This document shows positions 1 through 8,188 of a DNA stretch of 43,680 nucleotides, one piece after another. Both the position numbers and the translations under genes were made by a program. Numbering within the stretch: the first letter of the stretch is position 1; every line of letters starts with the position of its first letter. The DNA lies in contig NZ_BBQH01000050.1 in NCBI RefSeq assembly GCF_018397995.1, positions 1 through 43,680 of the forward strand, given 5' to 3'. Below the pieces are notes generated by a model. That model was not told where the DNA came from. It saw only the letters and a list, made by a program, of their open reading frames with translations, and made no database searches. The DNA comes from Rhizomonospora bruguierae (GTDB lineage Bacteria > Actinomycetota > Actinomycetes > Mycobacteriales > Micromonosporaceae).

Positions 1-10
1 GGCCCCTCCC

Positions 11-30
11 TGTCACGCTTAGATGAGACA
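11..30 (+). repeat. Left terminal inverted repeat of the IS3 element
   Basis: TGTCACGCTTAGATGAGACA. It matches the reverse complement of the right end with one gap and a few mismatches. The shared blocks are TGTCA and ATGAGACA. The preceding CC is also mirrored, so the exact outer boundary is uncertain by two bases. Confidence 0.7.
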
Positions 31-84
31 GCCCGTTGACCAGGGGATACTCTTCCTGGACGGTCACGAGGAGAGATCATCAGC

Positions 85-515
85 ATGACGTCGAAGCCCA
101 GCGAGAGCCCGGATCCGGACGTCCGGCCACAGCGGCGGACATTCACCGCGAAGTTCAAGGCGCGGATCCTGGACGAGTACGAGTCGGCGTCCGATGCGGC
201 GGCTCGTGGGGTGATCCTGCGGCGGGAACGGCTGTACGGGTCACACATTCTGGACTGGTGCAAGGCCCGAGACGCGGGAGCCGCGGCCGGTCTGACGGAC
301 CGGCGGCATCGGCCGCGCGGGCGGCGTAGAAGGCCGAGACGGCTGAACTTGCCCGGTTGCGGCGGGAGAACACCCGCCTGACGGCGGAGTTGCCGAAGAC
401 GCAGACCGCGTTGGAGATCATGGGAAAAGCGCACGCGCTCTTGGAATTGCTCTCCGAGAGCGCGGAAACCGCGCCGATGCCGAGCCCGTCCTGGTCGAGG
501 CGCACGAGGCGCTGA
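85..515 (+). pseudogene. IS3 transposase OrfA, frameshifted
   Basis: The first frame gives 98 residues, starting MTSKPSESPDPD with an RTFTAKFKARIL helix-turn-helix start, and stops at 381. From about 330 the family sequence continues in another frame (KAETAELARLRREN, then ALEIMGKAHALLELLSES), the usual leucine-zipper tail of OrfA. It ends at a TGA just after the start of orfB. One lost A in the AGAAGG run near 328-332 would explain the switch. The family normally uses a programmed -1 shift from this tail into orfB, and the tail and orfB are indeed in -1 relation. The upstream lesion therefore removes OrfA and OrfAB. A sequencing error is the alternative. Confidence 0.8.
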
Positions 516-1393
516 GCCCGGTATGGGGCATCGCCGGGGCGTGCCGGCTGACCGGCCTGTCCCGCGCCACTCTCTATCGGCGGCGCACCCCGCCGGCGGC
601 GCCGAAGCCGCGGACGCTGCGCAAACCGCCGCCGTCGGCGTTGACCGAGACCGAGCGGCAGCAGGTCCTCGATCTGCTCAACCGGCCCGAGTACGCCGAC
701 CTGGCCCCGGCGCAGGTGTGGGCCCGCGAGCTCGACGAGGGCCGCTGGTGGTGCTCGGAGTCCACCATGTACCGGATCCTGCGCGCAGCCGGGCAGACCG
801 GCGAACGCCGTAGCCAGGCCACCCATCCCGCCCGGACCAAGCCGGAACTGGTTGCCAGCGCGGCGAATCAGGTCTGGTCCTGGGACATCACGAAACTGCG
901 GGGTCCAGTCAAAGGCGTCTGGTACCACCTGTACACGGTGATCGACATCTGGTCCCGGTACGTCGTCGGGTACCTGGTCGCCGCGTACGAGGACGGGCAG
1001 CTCGCCGAAGCGCTCATCGCCGACGCCGCAGCCCGTGAACGCGTCGATCCCGACCAACTGACCGTGCACGCCGACCGCGGCGCGGCGATGACCTGCAAAA
1101 CCATCACCCAACTGCTGACCGACCTGAAGATCGGCCGTAGCCACAGCAGGCCCAAGACTTCCAACGACAACCCCTACATCGAGGCCAGCTTCAAGACCTT
1201 GAAGTACGACCCCACCTTCCCGGACCGGTTCAGGTCGATCCAGCACGCCCGCCAGCACTGCGAGGCGTTCTACACCTACTACAACCACGAGCACCGGCAC
1301 TTCGGGATCGGCCTACACACCCCCGCCTCAGTGCACCACGGCACCGCCGAGCAGATCCGCGCAGGCCGGCAACGCACCCTGGACGCCGCCTGA
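482..1393 (+). CDS. IS3-family transposase OrfB (DDE integrase)
   Basis: This is the catalytic subunit of the IS3 transposase. The family sequence begins around 482 (EPVLVEAHEALSPVWGI), although the first usual start codon in frame is TTG 641, as expected when OrfB is made only by frameshifting from OrfA. An HTH_21-like segment (YADLAPAQVWARELDEG) is followed by an rve integrase core. The catalytic residues are visible in WSWDITKL (D1), VHADRG (D2) and NPYIEASFKTLKY (E). The C-terminal YYNHEHRHFGIGLHTPASVH is typical. OrfB itself is intact. With orfA broken, it is probably not expressed as a working transposase. Confidence 0.88.
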   Translation, partial: EPVLVEAHEALSPVWGIAGACRLTGLSRATLYRRRTPPAAPKPRTLRKPPPSALTETERQQVLDLLNRPEYADLAPAQVWARELDEGRWWCSESTMYRILRAAGQTGERRSQATHPARTKPELVASAANQVWSWDITKLRGPVKGVWYHLYTVIDIWSRYVVGYLVAAYEDGQLAEALIADAAARERVDPDQLTVHADRGAAMTCKTITQLLTDLKIGRSHSRPKTSNDNPYIEASFKTLKYDPTFPDRFRSIQHARQHCEAFYTYYNHEHRHFGIGLHTPASVHHGTAEQIRAGRQRTLDAA

Positions 1394-1553
1394 GCCACCC
1401 ATCCCGCACGGTTCGGCCGCCGCCGGCCCCAACCACCACGCATCCCGAACCGTGCATGGATCAACAAACCCGACACCACCGACCCGGACCAGGCCACCGC
1501 CCCGTCGCCGACCACCCACCCAATACCAACAAGCTAAAAAAAAATCAAGAAAT

Positions 1554-1572
1554 TGTCTCATTTGACTTGACA
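1554..1572 (-). repeat. Right terminal inverted repeat of the IS3 element
   Basis: Read on the minus strand it is TGTCAAGTCAAATGAGACA, the partner of positions 11-30. An A-rich stretch (1536-1544) lies just inside this end, in contrast to the GC-rich surroundings. Confidence 0.7.
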
Positions 1573-1880
1573 GGTACCGGGTCGACTACGCCGGCCGCTA
1601 CCCCACCGAACTGTCCGGTGGGCAACGCCAACGCGTCGCCATCGCCCGCGCCCTGGCAACCGAACCCCAGTACCTGCTCTGCGACGAGATCACCAGCGCC
1701 CTCGACACCGCCACCGCCGCCGCCATCATGGACCTGCTACACGGGCTGCGGGTCGAACGCCAGCTGGCCCTGGCACTGGTCAGCCACGAAACCCACCTGA
1801 TGGCGGCCTACACCGACACCGTCCACGTCCTGAACGACGGCGTCCTGACAGCTCACGGCCCAACCTCGCGGGTGCTTTAG
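1573..1880 (+). pseudogene. ABC transporter ATP-binding protein, 3' fragment
   Basis: About 101 codons remain, open from the IS right end to TAG 1878-1880. The piece holds the signature [15 protein letters not shown], a Walker B region [11 protein letters not shown] and the H-loop LALVSHE, so it is the C-terminal half of an ATPase of the peptide/nickel class. Walker A and the start are missing, so the gene was cut at the IS boundary. The ten bases left of the IS are too few to tell whether the other half lies outside the window. [16 protein letters not shown] in place of the usual HDL motif is slightly unusual. Confidence 0.82.
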
Positions 1881-1957
1881 GAGCGATACGGACGGCTATC
1901 CGCCGAGCAGGCGGGCGCCACCGCTGACCACCACCGGTCGACAGCGCGCGGTATCGA

Positions 1958-2053
1958 TCGGGGGAGACTTGTTTGCGGAAAATCGGAAACAAGCTCCGTA
2001 ATGGAGCATTCGATGGAGAATCTCCCCCGAGGCGTTTACTTTTCGAGGGGGAC
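1958..2053 (+). promoter_or_regulatory. Structured 5' leader with alternative pairing over the RBS
   Basis: A closing stem TCGGGGGAGA (1958-1967) pairs perfectly with TCTCCCCCGA (2021-2030). Inside it are CTTGTTT/AAACAAG (1968-1974 with 1987-1993) and CTCC/GGAG (1994-1997 with 2003-2006), giving a three-way junction. The 3' strand of the closing stem can instead pair, as TCCCCC 2023-2028, with GGGGGA 2047-2052, which is the Shine-Dalgarno of the DUF1540 gene. The two pairings exclude each other, the usual layout of a translational riboswitch or thermosensor. The pairings are read directly from the sequence. The regulatory role is inferred and no known riboswitch class was recognised. Confidence 0.45.
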
Positions 2054-2056
2054 AGC

Positions 2057-2353
2057 ATGACCCAAACGCTGCACATGCCGCGGGTCGCAGACTGCAGCGC
2101 GACGGCCTGTGGCTACAACCAAGGCGGATGCCGCGCATTCGCGATCACCATCGGCGGGCCGAGGCAGTCGCCGGCGTGCGGCACCTTCGTCGCGGCGACC
2201 GACAAGGGTGGACAGGACACCAACGTGGCGCAGGTCGGGGCCTGCCGACGGGCCGAGTGCCGCCACAACGTGGATCTTGAGTGCCACGCCTCGCAGATCA
2301 CCGTCGGACCGGACAAGGGCCGAGCCGACTGCCGCACCTTCGAGCCCCGCTGA
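2057..2353 (+). CDS. DUF1540 cysteine-rich protein
   Basis: A 98-residue soluble protein with two copies of the DUF1540 pattern. The first reads CSATACGYNQGGCRAFAITI and then CGTF. The second reads CRRAECRHNVDLECHASQIT and then CRTF. Nine or more cysteines in this spacing suggest metal or zinc binding, as generally assumed for this family; the biological role is unknown. The ATG at 2057 was chosen because GAGGGGGA lies 4 bases upstream and the domain starts soon after. An in-frame extension to 1973 would run through the folded leader. It converges with the acyltransferase gene, which ends 4 bases away. The structured leader suggests control at translation. Confidence 0.8.
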   Translation: MTQTLHMPRVADCSATACGYNQGGCRAFAITIGGPRQSPACGTFVAATDKGGQDTNVAQVGACRRAECRHNVDLECHASQITVGPDKGRADCRTFEPR

Positions 2354-2357
2354 CCCT

Positions 2358-2978
2358 TCACGCGCGGGCCCGTCCTGGCGTTGCGCTCCCATCCCCGCCA
2401 GCGGGACCACCGCAGTCGGCCGAGGGCGGACGCCGGTCCAGGAAGAGTAGTTGGGCGCGCTTGCCGGGCAGGTCGATCCGCGGCCCGGGCACGAACCCGG
2501 CCCGCATCAGCCGGGCGATGGCCCGGTCGTTGCGGGCATCGGGTTCGGCCACGATCCGCCGGCGGGTCGGGTCGGCCAGCACGAAGTCCAGGAAGGCGGC
2601 GAGGACGGCGCCGGTGAAGCCCGGTTCGGGATCGCCGTCCGGCGGTGCGACCATCAGATGGATGCCGAAATCGCCGGGCCGCACGTCGTAGCACTCGCCC
2701 ACCGGGTCGGCCGCCGGCTCGTAGGTCTGGAAGAGCCCTACCGGGCGGCCGTCCCGGTGGATCAGGTACGCGTGATGGGTGGTCAGCGAGTCCAGGTACG
2801 AGTAGATCTCCCGTACCCGGTCCCGGCTGGCGTCGCGCATCCCCCAGAACCGGGCCCGGTCCCGGGTGACCCAGTCGTGGATCAGGTCGGTGTCGGTCGC
2901 CGGGTCGACCGGCCGGATCGCCACCTCCCCGAAACCCTCGACGCGGCGCAGCCAGCCCGGGTCACTGGTCATGGTCAT
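2358..2978 (-). CDS. desC: Siderophore N-acyltransferase (DesC role), GNAT fold
   Basis: 206 residues, IucB/AlcB-type acetyltransferase. It should acylate N-hydroxycadaverine with succinyl-CoA or acetyl-CoA before the DesD condensation. Family features seen are IRPVDPATDTDLIHDWV, a FWGM segment, HAYLIHRDGRPVGLFQTYEP, a central DFGIHLMVAPP and the CoA-binding end RRIVAEPDARNDRAIARLMRAGF. The start ATG 2978 has GAGGAG 5 bases upstream; a second ATG at 2972 is possible. It overlaps the acylase gene by 17 bp, so the two are coupled. In Streptomyces desC lies between desB and desD; here it is in the opposite, divergent operon. The C-terminal 30 residues are low-complexity Gly/Ala/Arg. Confidence 0.85.
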   Translation of the reverse strand: MTMTSDPGWLRRVEGFGEVAIRPVDPATDTDLIHDWVTRDRARFWGMRDASRDRVREIYSYLDSLTTHHAYLIHRDGRPVGLFQTYEPAADPVGECYDVRPGDFGIHLMVAPPDGDPEPGFTGAVLAAFLDFVLADPTRRRIVAEPDARNDRAIARLMRAGFVPGPRIDLPGKRAQLLFLDRRPPSADCGGPAGGDGSATPGRARA

Positions 2979-5010
2979 CTTGCTCCTCGGTGAGCCGGTG
3001 CCAGTCGGTGACGACCGGGATGAGATCGCCGCGCAGCCAGTACGGCAACTGGTCGCGCTGATGCGGGTCCCCGGGCACGCCGGAGGCGCCGAACGGGACG
3101 ACCCACCGGCTGTCGTCGCGCCGGCCGAGGTCCCAGACGTAACGGGCGGCGGGGGCCCGGAAGCAGTGGTGCGTAACGCCGGGCACGCTGGAGGTGGCCA
3201 GCACGCAGTCGTGGTCGCCGGAGAGGCCCGGCCACTGCGCCGCGCGGTCGGGCAGCGCCTGCCAGGGGGCCAGCCGGTGCAGGTCGCCCCAGCACGCCGG
3301 GGCCGTCCCGGCCGCCTCCTCGACGGCGGCGCGGGCCGCGGTGCGCAGGTCGGCGGCGGGCAGGAGGCCGGCCCGCAGCAGCGTTTCCAGCGCGAAGCCG
3401 ACCCTGGGCACCAGCGCGAGCCAGGGGTGGAAGACCGCCGGGTAGCGGGACGGGTCGGCCAGCGGGGCCAGCATCGGGTGGGCGGCCAGCCGGCGGACCA
3501 GGGCGGCGCGGACGGCGGCGAAGGCGCCGGCGTCCACACTGTCGGCGCGCATCTCGCGGTCCCAGTCCAGCAGCCGGTCGCGCAGCGCCACGGCGGCCGG
3601 GCCGAGCCCGTCCAGGTCGGCGAGGAGGGCCAGGAGCGGCTCGGCCGAGGCCAGCCGGGTGTCAGTGTGGACGGCGCCCAGGTCCCCGGCCGACCAGTCG
3701 GCTCGGCCGGTCAGCAGCTCCCGGATCCGGTTGGCCCGGTGGGGTGCCGCGAACTCGACACCGAGCGGCGCGGAGATCCCCCGATCGTTCGCCATCACCG
3801 CGAGGTCGGACACGTCGGCACGGGGCATGGCACGCCAACCACGCCACTCGTGCCCCGGCTTCCAGGCCGGTACGACGAGCAGCCCGTTGGCCCGGTCGCG
3901 GACCGGCACGGCGCCGGCGACCCGGTGCAGCAGCCCGCCCGCGGTGTCGGCGGCGAGCAGCACGTTGACCGGCTCCACCCAGTGCTCGCAGGCGGCGTCC
4001 ACGTCGGCGACCCGGGTGGCGGCGAGCAGGGCGGGCAGCGCGGCGAAGCCGAGGTCGCCCCGGACCCGGGGCACGTACCGCAGGCTGATCGCCATCTCGT
4101 CGTCCGGTCCACCGACGACGACGGGGCCGCGTTCGGTCTCGATCACCTCGAGGTCGACCGGGTCGCCGCCGGCCACCTCGACGGTCTCGGCATGGGCCGC
4201 GGCGGGGCGCCAGCCGGCCGGGCCGAGCGCCTCGACCGTCCCGTCGCGGCGGCGCAGCCGTTCGGCGTAGAGGTCCTGGTAGTCGGCCATCGCGTTGGTG
4301 ATCGCCCAGGCCACCGAGCCGGTGTGGCCGAAGTGGGCGATGCCGGGTACGCCCGGCACGGCGAGGCCGAGCACGTCGTACGCCGGGCAGGCGAGCCGGA
4401 TCTGCTGGTAGCTGCCCGGGTCCTCGATGTAGCGGTGCGGGTCCCCGGCGAGGATCGGCGCACCGCTGGCGGTCCGCGCCCCGCCGAGCAGCCAGCCGTT
4501 GCTGCCGGCGGTATCCGGGCCGTCGGTGGCGAAGCAGCCGACCGCGTCCTCGCCGAGGTGGCGGGCGACCTCGGTACGCCAGAGTTTTGCCGGGAAGCCG
4601 GCGAACAGCACGTGGTGGGCGAGCCAGACGGCCAGCGGGGTCCAGGGCTGCCAGTGGCCGGGGGCCAGCCCGGTGCTGGCGAACTGCGGGGCTCGCCGGG
4701 CGCCGGCGGCGAGGCCGGCGTTGACCCCGTCGACGTACGCGCCCACCCAGGCGGCCGTGTCCGGATCGAGGTTGTCGTGGCAGCGGCGGGCGGTGTCCGC
4801 CAGCCGGGCCCGCCGCGCGAACCGATCCCAGTCGATCGCCTCCGGGCCGAGGAAGGACGCGCTGGTCCCCTGTGACCGGTGCCGCTCCACCTCGATCTGC
4901 CAGGCGCGGTCGAGGGCGGTGACGCGGCCCTGGGCGAAGGCCAGCGCCGCGGGATCGCAGGCCCGCAGGTGTCGTATTCCCCACGGATCGCGGTAGATCT
5001 GGTACTCCAC
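2962..5010 (-). CDS. Penicillin acylase-family Ntn-hydrolase in the siderophore operon
   Basis: 682 residues with the complete penicillin-amidase fold. The nucleophile is Ser170 in DTAG-SNGW, where the precursor normally cleaves itself to give alpha and beta chains; GSARTASG-like and AGDPHRYIEDPG segments follow. The family hydrolyses or transfers amide acyl groups. There is no signal peptide (it begins MEYQIYRDPWGIRH), so it is probably cytoplasmic, unlike most secreted acylases. Start GTG 5010 has GGAG 8 bases upstream. It is the first gene of an operon with the desC-type acyltransferase, behind an iron box, which ties it to desferrioxamine metabolism: either making acyl variants or trimming the siderophore. 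Its substrate is not known from sequence. Confidence 0.85.
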   Translation of the reverse strand: MEYQIYRDPWGIRHLRACDPAALAFAQGRVTALDRAWQIEVERHRSQGTSASFLGPEAIDWDRFARRARLADTARRCHDNLDPDTAAWVGAYVDGVNAGLAAGARRAPQFASTGLAPGHWQPWTPLAVWLAHHVLFAGFPAKLWRTEVARHLGEDAVGCFATDGPDTAGSNGWLLGGARTASGAPILAGDPHRYIEDPGSYQQIRLACPAYDVLGLAVPGVPGIAHFGHTGSVAWAITNAMADYQDLYAERLRRRDGTVEALGPAGWRPAAAHAETVEVAGGDPVDLEVIETERGPVVVGGPDDEMAISLRYVPRVRGDLGFAALPALLAATRVADVDAACEHWVEPVNVLLAADTAGGLLHRVAGAVPVRDRANGLLVVPAWKPGHEWRGWRAMPRADVSDLAVMANDRGISAPLGVEFAAPHRANRIRELLTGRADWSAGDLGAVHTDTRLASAEPLLALLADLDGLGPAAVALRDRLLDWDREMRADSVDAGAFAAVRAALVRRLAAHPMLAPLADPSRYPAVFHPWLALVPRVGFALETLLRAGLLPAADLRTAARAAVEEAAGTAPACWGDLHRLAPWQALPDRAAQWPGLSGDHDCVLATSSVPGVTHHCFRAPAARYVWDLGRRDDSRWVVPFGASGVPGDPHQRDQLPYWLRGDLIPVVTDWHRLTEEQDDHDQ

Positions 5011-5024
5011 GCCACTCCAAAGGA

Positions 5025-5043
5025 TGAGGTTCGCCTAACCTAT
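5025..5043 (-). promoter_or_regulatory. Iron box for the acylase/desC operon
   Basis: TGAGGTTCGCCTAACCTAT matches the actinobacterial DmdR/IdeR consensus TTAGGTTAGGCTAACCTAA at 15 of 19 positions. It lies 15 bases before the GTG start of the acylase, so a bound Fe2+-repressor would cover the transcription start. Repression by iron is inferred. Confidence 0.75.
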
Positions 5044-5119
5044 GAAATCCCCCGCCCGGGACGCAGTCGCGCCCGAAAGATGACTCACCGCAAGCCTGCG
5101 GCGACTCCTTGACAGGAGA

Positions 5120-5138
5120 TTAGGTTAGGTTACCCTAA
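5120..5138 (+). promoter_or_regulatory. Iron box for the desABD operon
   Basis: TTAGGTTAGGTTACCCTAA matches the 19-bp DmdR/IdeR iron-box consensus at 17 positions. It lies 82 bp upstream of desA. This is the standard iron switch of desferrioxamine genes in actinomycetes. Confidence 0.88.
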
Positions 5139-5151
5139 CTCAGGCCCTCGC

Positions 5152-5174
5152 CGGCCGTCCGCTCCGGACGGCCG
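5152..5174 (+). promoter_or_regulatory. GC-rich hairpin in the desA leader
   Basis: CGGCCGTCCG pairs perfectly with CGGACGGCCG around a CTC loop. It lies between the iron box and the desA start, so it would be near the 5' end of the mRNA. No U tract follows, so it is not a classical terminator. It could protect the mRNA or act in attenuation. Confidence 0.5.
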
Positions 5175-5219
5175 ACCCGGCGGGTCCACCGTCTCCACGC
5201 GACCGTTGAGGAAACCGCC

Positions 5220-6782
5220 ATGAACCCCCAGAGGTACTCCGCCGAGGCCGCACCGCACCCGACGCGCGGGCCGGCGACGGCCGCCCGCGCGCACCTGTTC
5301 CACCACGGCACGGTCGACCGCTACCGGCAGATGCTGGTCGCCGCGGTCGACCGGGTGGCGCACCGGGTGACCGACGTCGACCGCCCGTTCAGTGGGATCA
5401 CCCCGGACCGGCTGGCCCCGGAGATCGACCGGATCGACCTGGACCGGCCGCTGACCGACCCGGCCGCCGCCCTCGACGAACTGGACGGCGTCTACCTCCG
5501 GGACGCGGTCTGGTTCCACCACCCCCGCTACCTGGCGCACCTCAACTGCCCGGTGGTGATTCCGGCGCTGCTCGGCGAGGCGGTGCTCAGCGCGGTGAAC
5601 TCCTCTCTGGACACCTGGGACCAGAGCGCCGGGGGCACGCTGATCGAGCGCCGCCTGATCGAGTGGACGGCCGACCGGATCGGTCTCGGCCCCGGCGCCG
5701 ACGGGGTGTTCACCAGCGGCGGCACCCAGTCCAACCTCCAGGCCATGCTGCTGGCCCGGGAGGAGGCCGGGGTGGCGGTGGACCGACCGCGCGAGGAACT
5801 TCTCCCCCGGCTGCGCATCCTCACCTCCGAGGCGGGGCACTTCAGCGTGCAGAAGTCGGCGCGGCTGCTCGGTCTCGCCCGGGACGCGGTGGTCACCGTC
5901 GAGACTGACCCCGACCGGCGGATGGGCAGCGCCGCGCTGGCCCACGAGATCGCCCGCTGCCGCCGCGACGGCCTGGTCGTGATGGCCGTGGTCGCCACCG
6001 CCGGGACCACCGATTTCGGCACCATCGATCCGCTGCCGGCCATCGCCGACCTGTGCCGCGCCACCGGGGTCTGGCTCCACGTCGACGCCGCGTACGGCTG
6101 CGGGCTACTGGTCTCGCCGACCCGCCGGCACCTGCTCACCGGCATCGAGCGGGCCGACTCGGTGACCGTCGACTACCACAAGTCCTTCTTCCAGCCGGTC
6201 AGCTCCAGCGCGCTGCTGGTCCGCGACCGCGCGGCGCTGCGACACGCCACTTACCACGCCGACTACCTCAACCCGAAGCGGATGGCCGAGCAGCGCATCC
6301 CCAACCAGGTCGACAAGAGCCTGCAGACCACGCGCCGCTTCGACGCCCTGAAACTCTGGCTCACCCTGCGGATCATGGGCCCGGACGTGATCGGGGCCCT
6401 CTTCGACGAGGTGCTCGACCTGGCCGCCGAGGCGTGGCGGCTGCTCGCCGCCGACCCCCGCTTCGAGGTGGTAGCCCGGTCGCAGCTGAGCACCGTGGTG
6501 TTCCGGTACCTGCCGGCCGAGCACCACCTGGCCGACGACGCCAACCTTTACGCCCGCGAGGCGCTGGCCGCCTCCGGTGCCGCCCTGGTCGCCGGCACGA
6601 AGGTCGACGGGGCGCACTACCTGAAGCTCACCCTGCTGAACCCGCAGACAACCGTGGACGACATCGCCCACGTCCTCGACCTGATCGCCGCCAGTGCGAG
6701 CCAGTACGTCCTGACGAAGAACGGCACCGAAGCGTCCGTGGCACCGACCGACGCCACCACCCAGCCCTGCCACATCGGCTGA
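5220..6782 (+). CDS. desA: Lysine decarboxylase, desferrioxamine biosynthesis
   Basis: 520 residues, PLP-dependent group II decarboxylase. It should convert L-lysine to cadaverine, the first step of desferrioxamine assembly. Visible are FTSGGTQSNLQAM (phosphate cup, about 164-176), His207 in SEAGHFSVQKSA (ring stacking), HVDAAYG with Asp289, and the Schiff-base lysine in VTVDYHKSFF (Lys321). The length fits DesA of Streptomyces. The start ATG follows GAGGAAACC. It is the first gene of desABD behind an iron box and a leader hairpin. The first 25 residues are variable and rich in Ala and Pro. Confidence 0.93.
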   Translation: MNPQRYSAEAAPHPTRGPATAARAHLFHHGTVDRYRQMLVAAVDRVAHRVTDVDRPFSGITPDRLAPEIDRIDLDRPLTDPAAALDELDGVYLRDAVWFHHPRYLAHLNCPVVIPALLGEAVLSAVNSSLDTWDQSAGGTLIERRLIEWTADRIGLGPGADGVFTSGGTQSNLQAMLLAREEAGVAVDRPREELLPRLRILTSEAGHFSVQKSARLLGLARDAVVTVETDPDRRMGSAALAHEIARCRRDGLVVMAVVATAGTTDFGTIDPLPAIADLCRATGVWLHVDAAYGCGLLVSPTRRHLLTGIERADSVTVDYHKSFFQPVSSSALLVRDRAALRHATYHADYLNPKRMAEQRIPNQVDKSLQTTRRFDALKLWLTLRIMGPDVIGALFDEVLDLAAEAWRLLAADPRFEVVARSQLSTVVFRYLPAEHHLADDANLYAREALAASGAALVAGTKVDGAHYLKLTLLNPQTTVDDIAHVLDLIAASASQYVLTKNGTEASVAPTDATTQPCHIG

Positions 6783-6827
6783 CCGCCGCCGTCCCGCCTA
6801 CCGCGTCCACTCTCGGGAGAAACCCGC

Positions 6828-8123
6828 ATGTCCACCACCCACGACTTCGTCGCGATCGGCCTGGGCCCGTACAACCTCGGGCTGGCCTGCCTGGCCGAGC
6901 CGATCGCCGACCTGGACGGTGTCTTCCTCGAGGCCCGGTCGGATTTCGACTGGCACCCCGGAATGCTGCTGGAGTCGAGCCGGCTCCAGACGCCGTTCAT
7001 CGCCGACCTGGTCAGCCTGGCCGACCCGACCTCGCCGTACTCCTTCCTCAACTACCTGAAGGAGTCCGGACGGCTCTACCCGTTCTACATCCGGGAGAGC
7101 TTCTACCCACTGCGTCGGGAGTACAACGACTACTGCCGCTGGGCCGCCGGGAAACTGTCCAGCCTCCGCTTCGGCCACGAGGTCACCTCGGTCCGCTACC
7201 GCGACGGGGTCTACGTCGTCAGCGCCACCGTCGCCGCGACCGGGGCGACGGTGGAACATCGCGGCCGGCACCTGGTGCTGGGCACCGGCACCCCGCCGTA
7301 CCTGCCGCCGGCCTGCGCCGGGCTCGGCGGCGACGTGGTCCACAACTCGCGCTACCTGGAGCATCGGGATGCGCTGCGGGCCAAGGAGAGCATCACCATC
7401 ATCGGCAGTGGACAGAGCGCGGCCGAGATCTACCACGAGTTGCTCACCGACCTCGACAGCCACCGGTACCAGCTCAACTGGGTGACCCGGTCGCCGCGCT
7501 TCTTCCCCCTCGAATACACCAAGCTCACCCTGGAGCTGACCTCCCCCGACTATGTGGACTACTTCCACGCCCTGCCCGAGCCGGCCCGCTACCGGCTGGA
7601 GTCCGAGCAGAAGGGCCTCTTCAAGGGGATCAACGCCGATCTGATCAACGAGATCTTCGACCTGCTCTACGCCCGCAGCCTGGACGGGCCGCCGCGTACC
7701 CGGCTGCTCACCAACACCGAGCTGACCGGTGTGCGGTACGACGGGTCGACCGGCGGATACACACTCGACCTGCACCACATCGAGCAGGAGCGGGACTTCA
7801 CCCTGGACACCGCGGGGCTGGTCCTGGCCACCGGTTACCGCTACCGGGTGCCGGATTTCCTGGAACCATTGCGGGAGCGGCTCCGCTGGGACGCGCACGG
7901 CCGCTTCGACGTGGCCCGCAACTACACCATCGACCACACCGGACGGGAGGTCTTCCTCCAGAACGCCGGCACCCACACGCACAGCATCACCTCGCCCGAC
8001 CTGGGCATGGGCCCGTACCGCAACTCCTGGATCATCCGCGAGTTGACCGGCCGGGAGCACTACCCGATCGAGAAGCGCATCACGTTCCAGGAGTTCGGCG
8101 TACCGGCGGGAGCCGCATCGTGA
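6828..8123 (+). CDS. desB: Cadaverine N-monooxygenase, desferrioxamine biosynthesis
   Basis: 431 residues, flavin-dependent N-hydroxylase of the SidA/IucD family. It converts cadaverine to N-hydroxycadaverine with FAD, NADPH and O2. The FAD motif [12 protein letters not shown] is at 9-20. [25 protein letters not shown] is a family hallmark, the NADPH motif [12 protein letters not shown] is near 191-202, and [10 protein letters not shown] is the conserved late ATG motif. The start ATG 6828 has GGGAGA 8 bases before it. It lies 45 bases after desA and 65 bases before desD, clearly in one operon. Confidence 0.95.
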   Translation: MSTTHDFVAIGLGPYNLGLACLAEPIADLDGVFLEARSDFDWHPGMLLESSRLQTPFIADLVSLADPTSPYSFLNYLKESGRLYPFYIRESFYPLRREYNDYCRWAAGKLSSLRFGHEVTSVRYRDGVYVVSATVAATGATVEHRGRHLVLGTGTPPYLPPACAGLGGDVVHNSRYLEHRDALRAKESITIIGSGQSAAEIYHELLTDLDSHRYQLNWVTRSPRFFPLEYTKLTLELTSPDYVDYFHALPEPARYRLESEQKGLFKGINADLINEIFDLLYARSLDGPPRTRLLTNTELTGVRYDGSTGGYTLDLHHIEQERDFTLDTAGLVLATGYRYRVPDFLEPLRERLRWDAHGRFDVARNYTIDHTGREVFLQNAGTHTHSITSPDLGMGPYRNSWIIRELTGREHYPIEKRITFQEFGVPAGAAS

Positions 8124-8188
8124 GCGCGCGGAGCGCGGGTTGGCCGCCGCGGAGGAAGCACCGCGGTCGTGACCGTAAGGAAGGCGCT

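Larger units (their letters stand above)
11..1572 (+). mobile_element. IS3-family insertion sequence, probably inactive
   Basis: The element has imperfect terminal inverted repeats that begin TGTCA and share ATGAGACA and, further in, TTGA. It encodes an orfA/orfB pair in the order typical of IS3, with a DDE transposase in orfB. The ends TG...CA fit the family. No 3-4 bp target duplication is visible in the flanks (CCC on the left, GGT on the right), so the element may have been rearranged after insertion. OrfA carries a frameshift, so autonomous movement is unlikely. It abuts a truncated ABC ATPase gene on the right. Confidence 0.85.

Noticed and set aside
8-1575. Target-site duplication of the IS3 element
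   Set aside because: Flanking triplets and quadruplets on the two sides do not match.
2866-4875. Long plus-strand open frame (669 codons)
   Set aside because: It is antisense to the acylase gene. Its translation is repetitive Gly/Val/Arg-rich sequence typical of a GC-rich shadow frame, with no family features.
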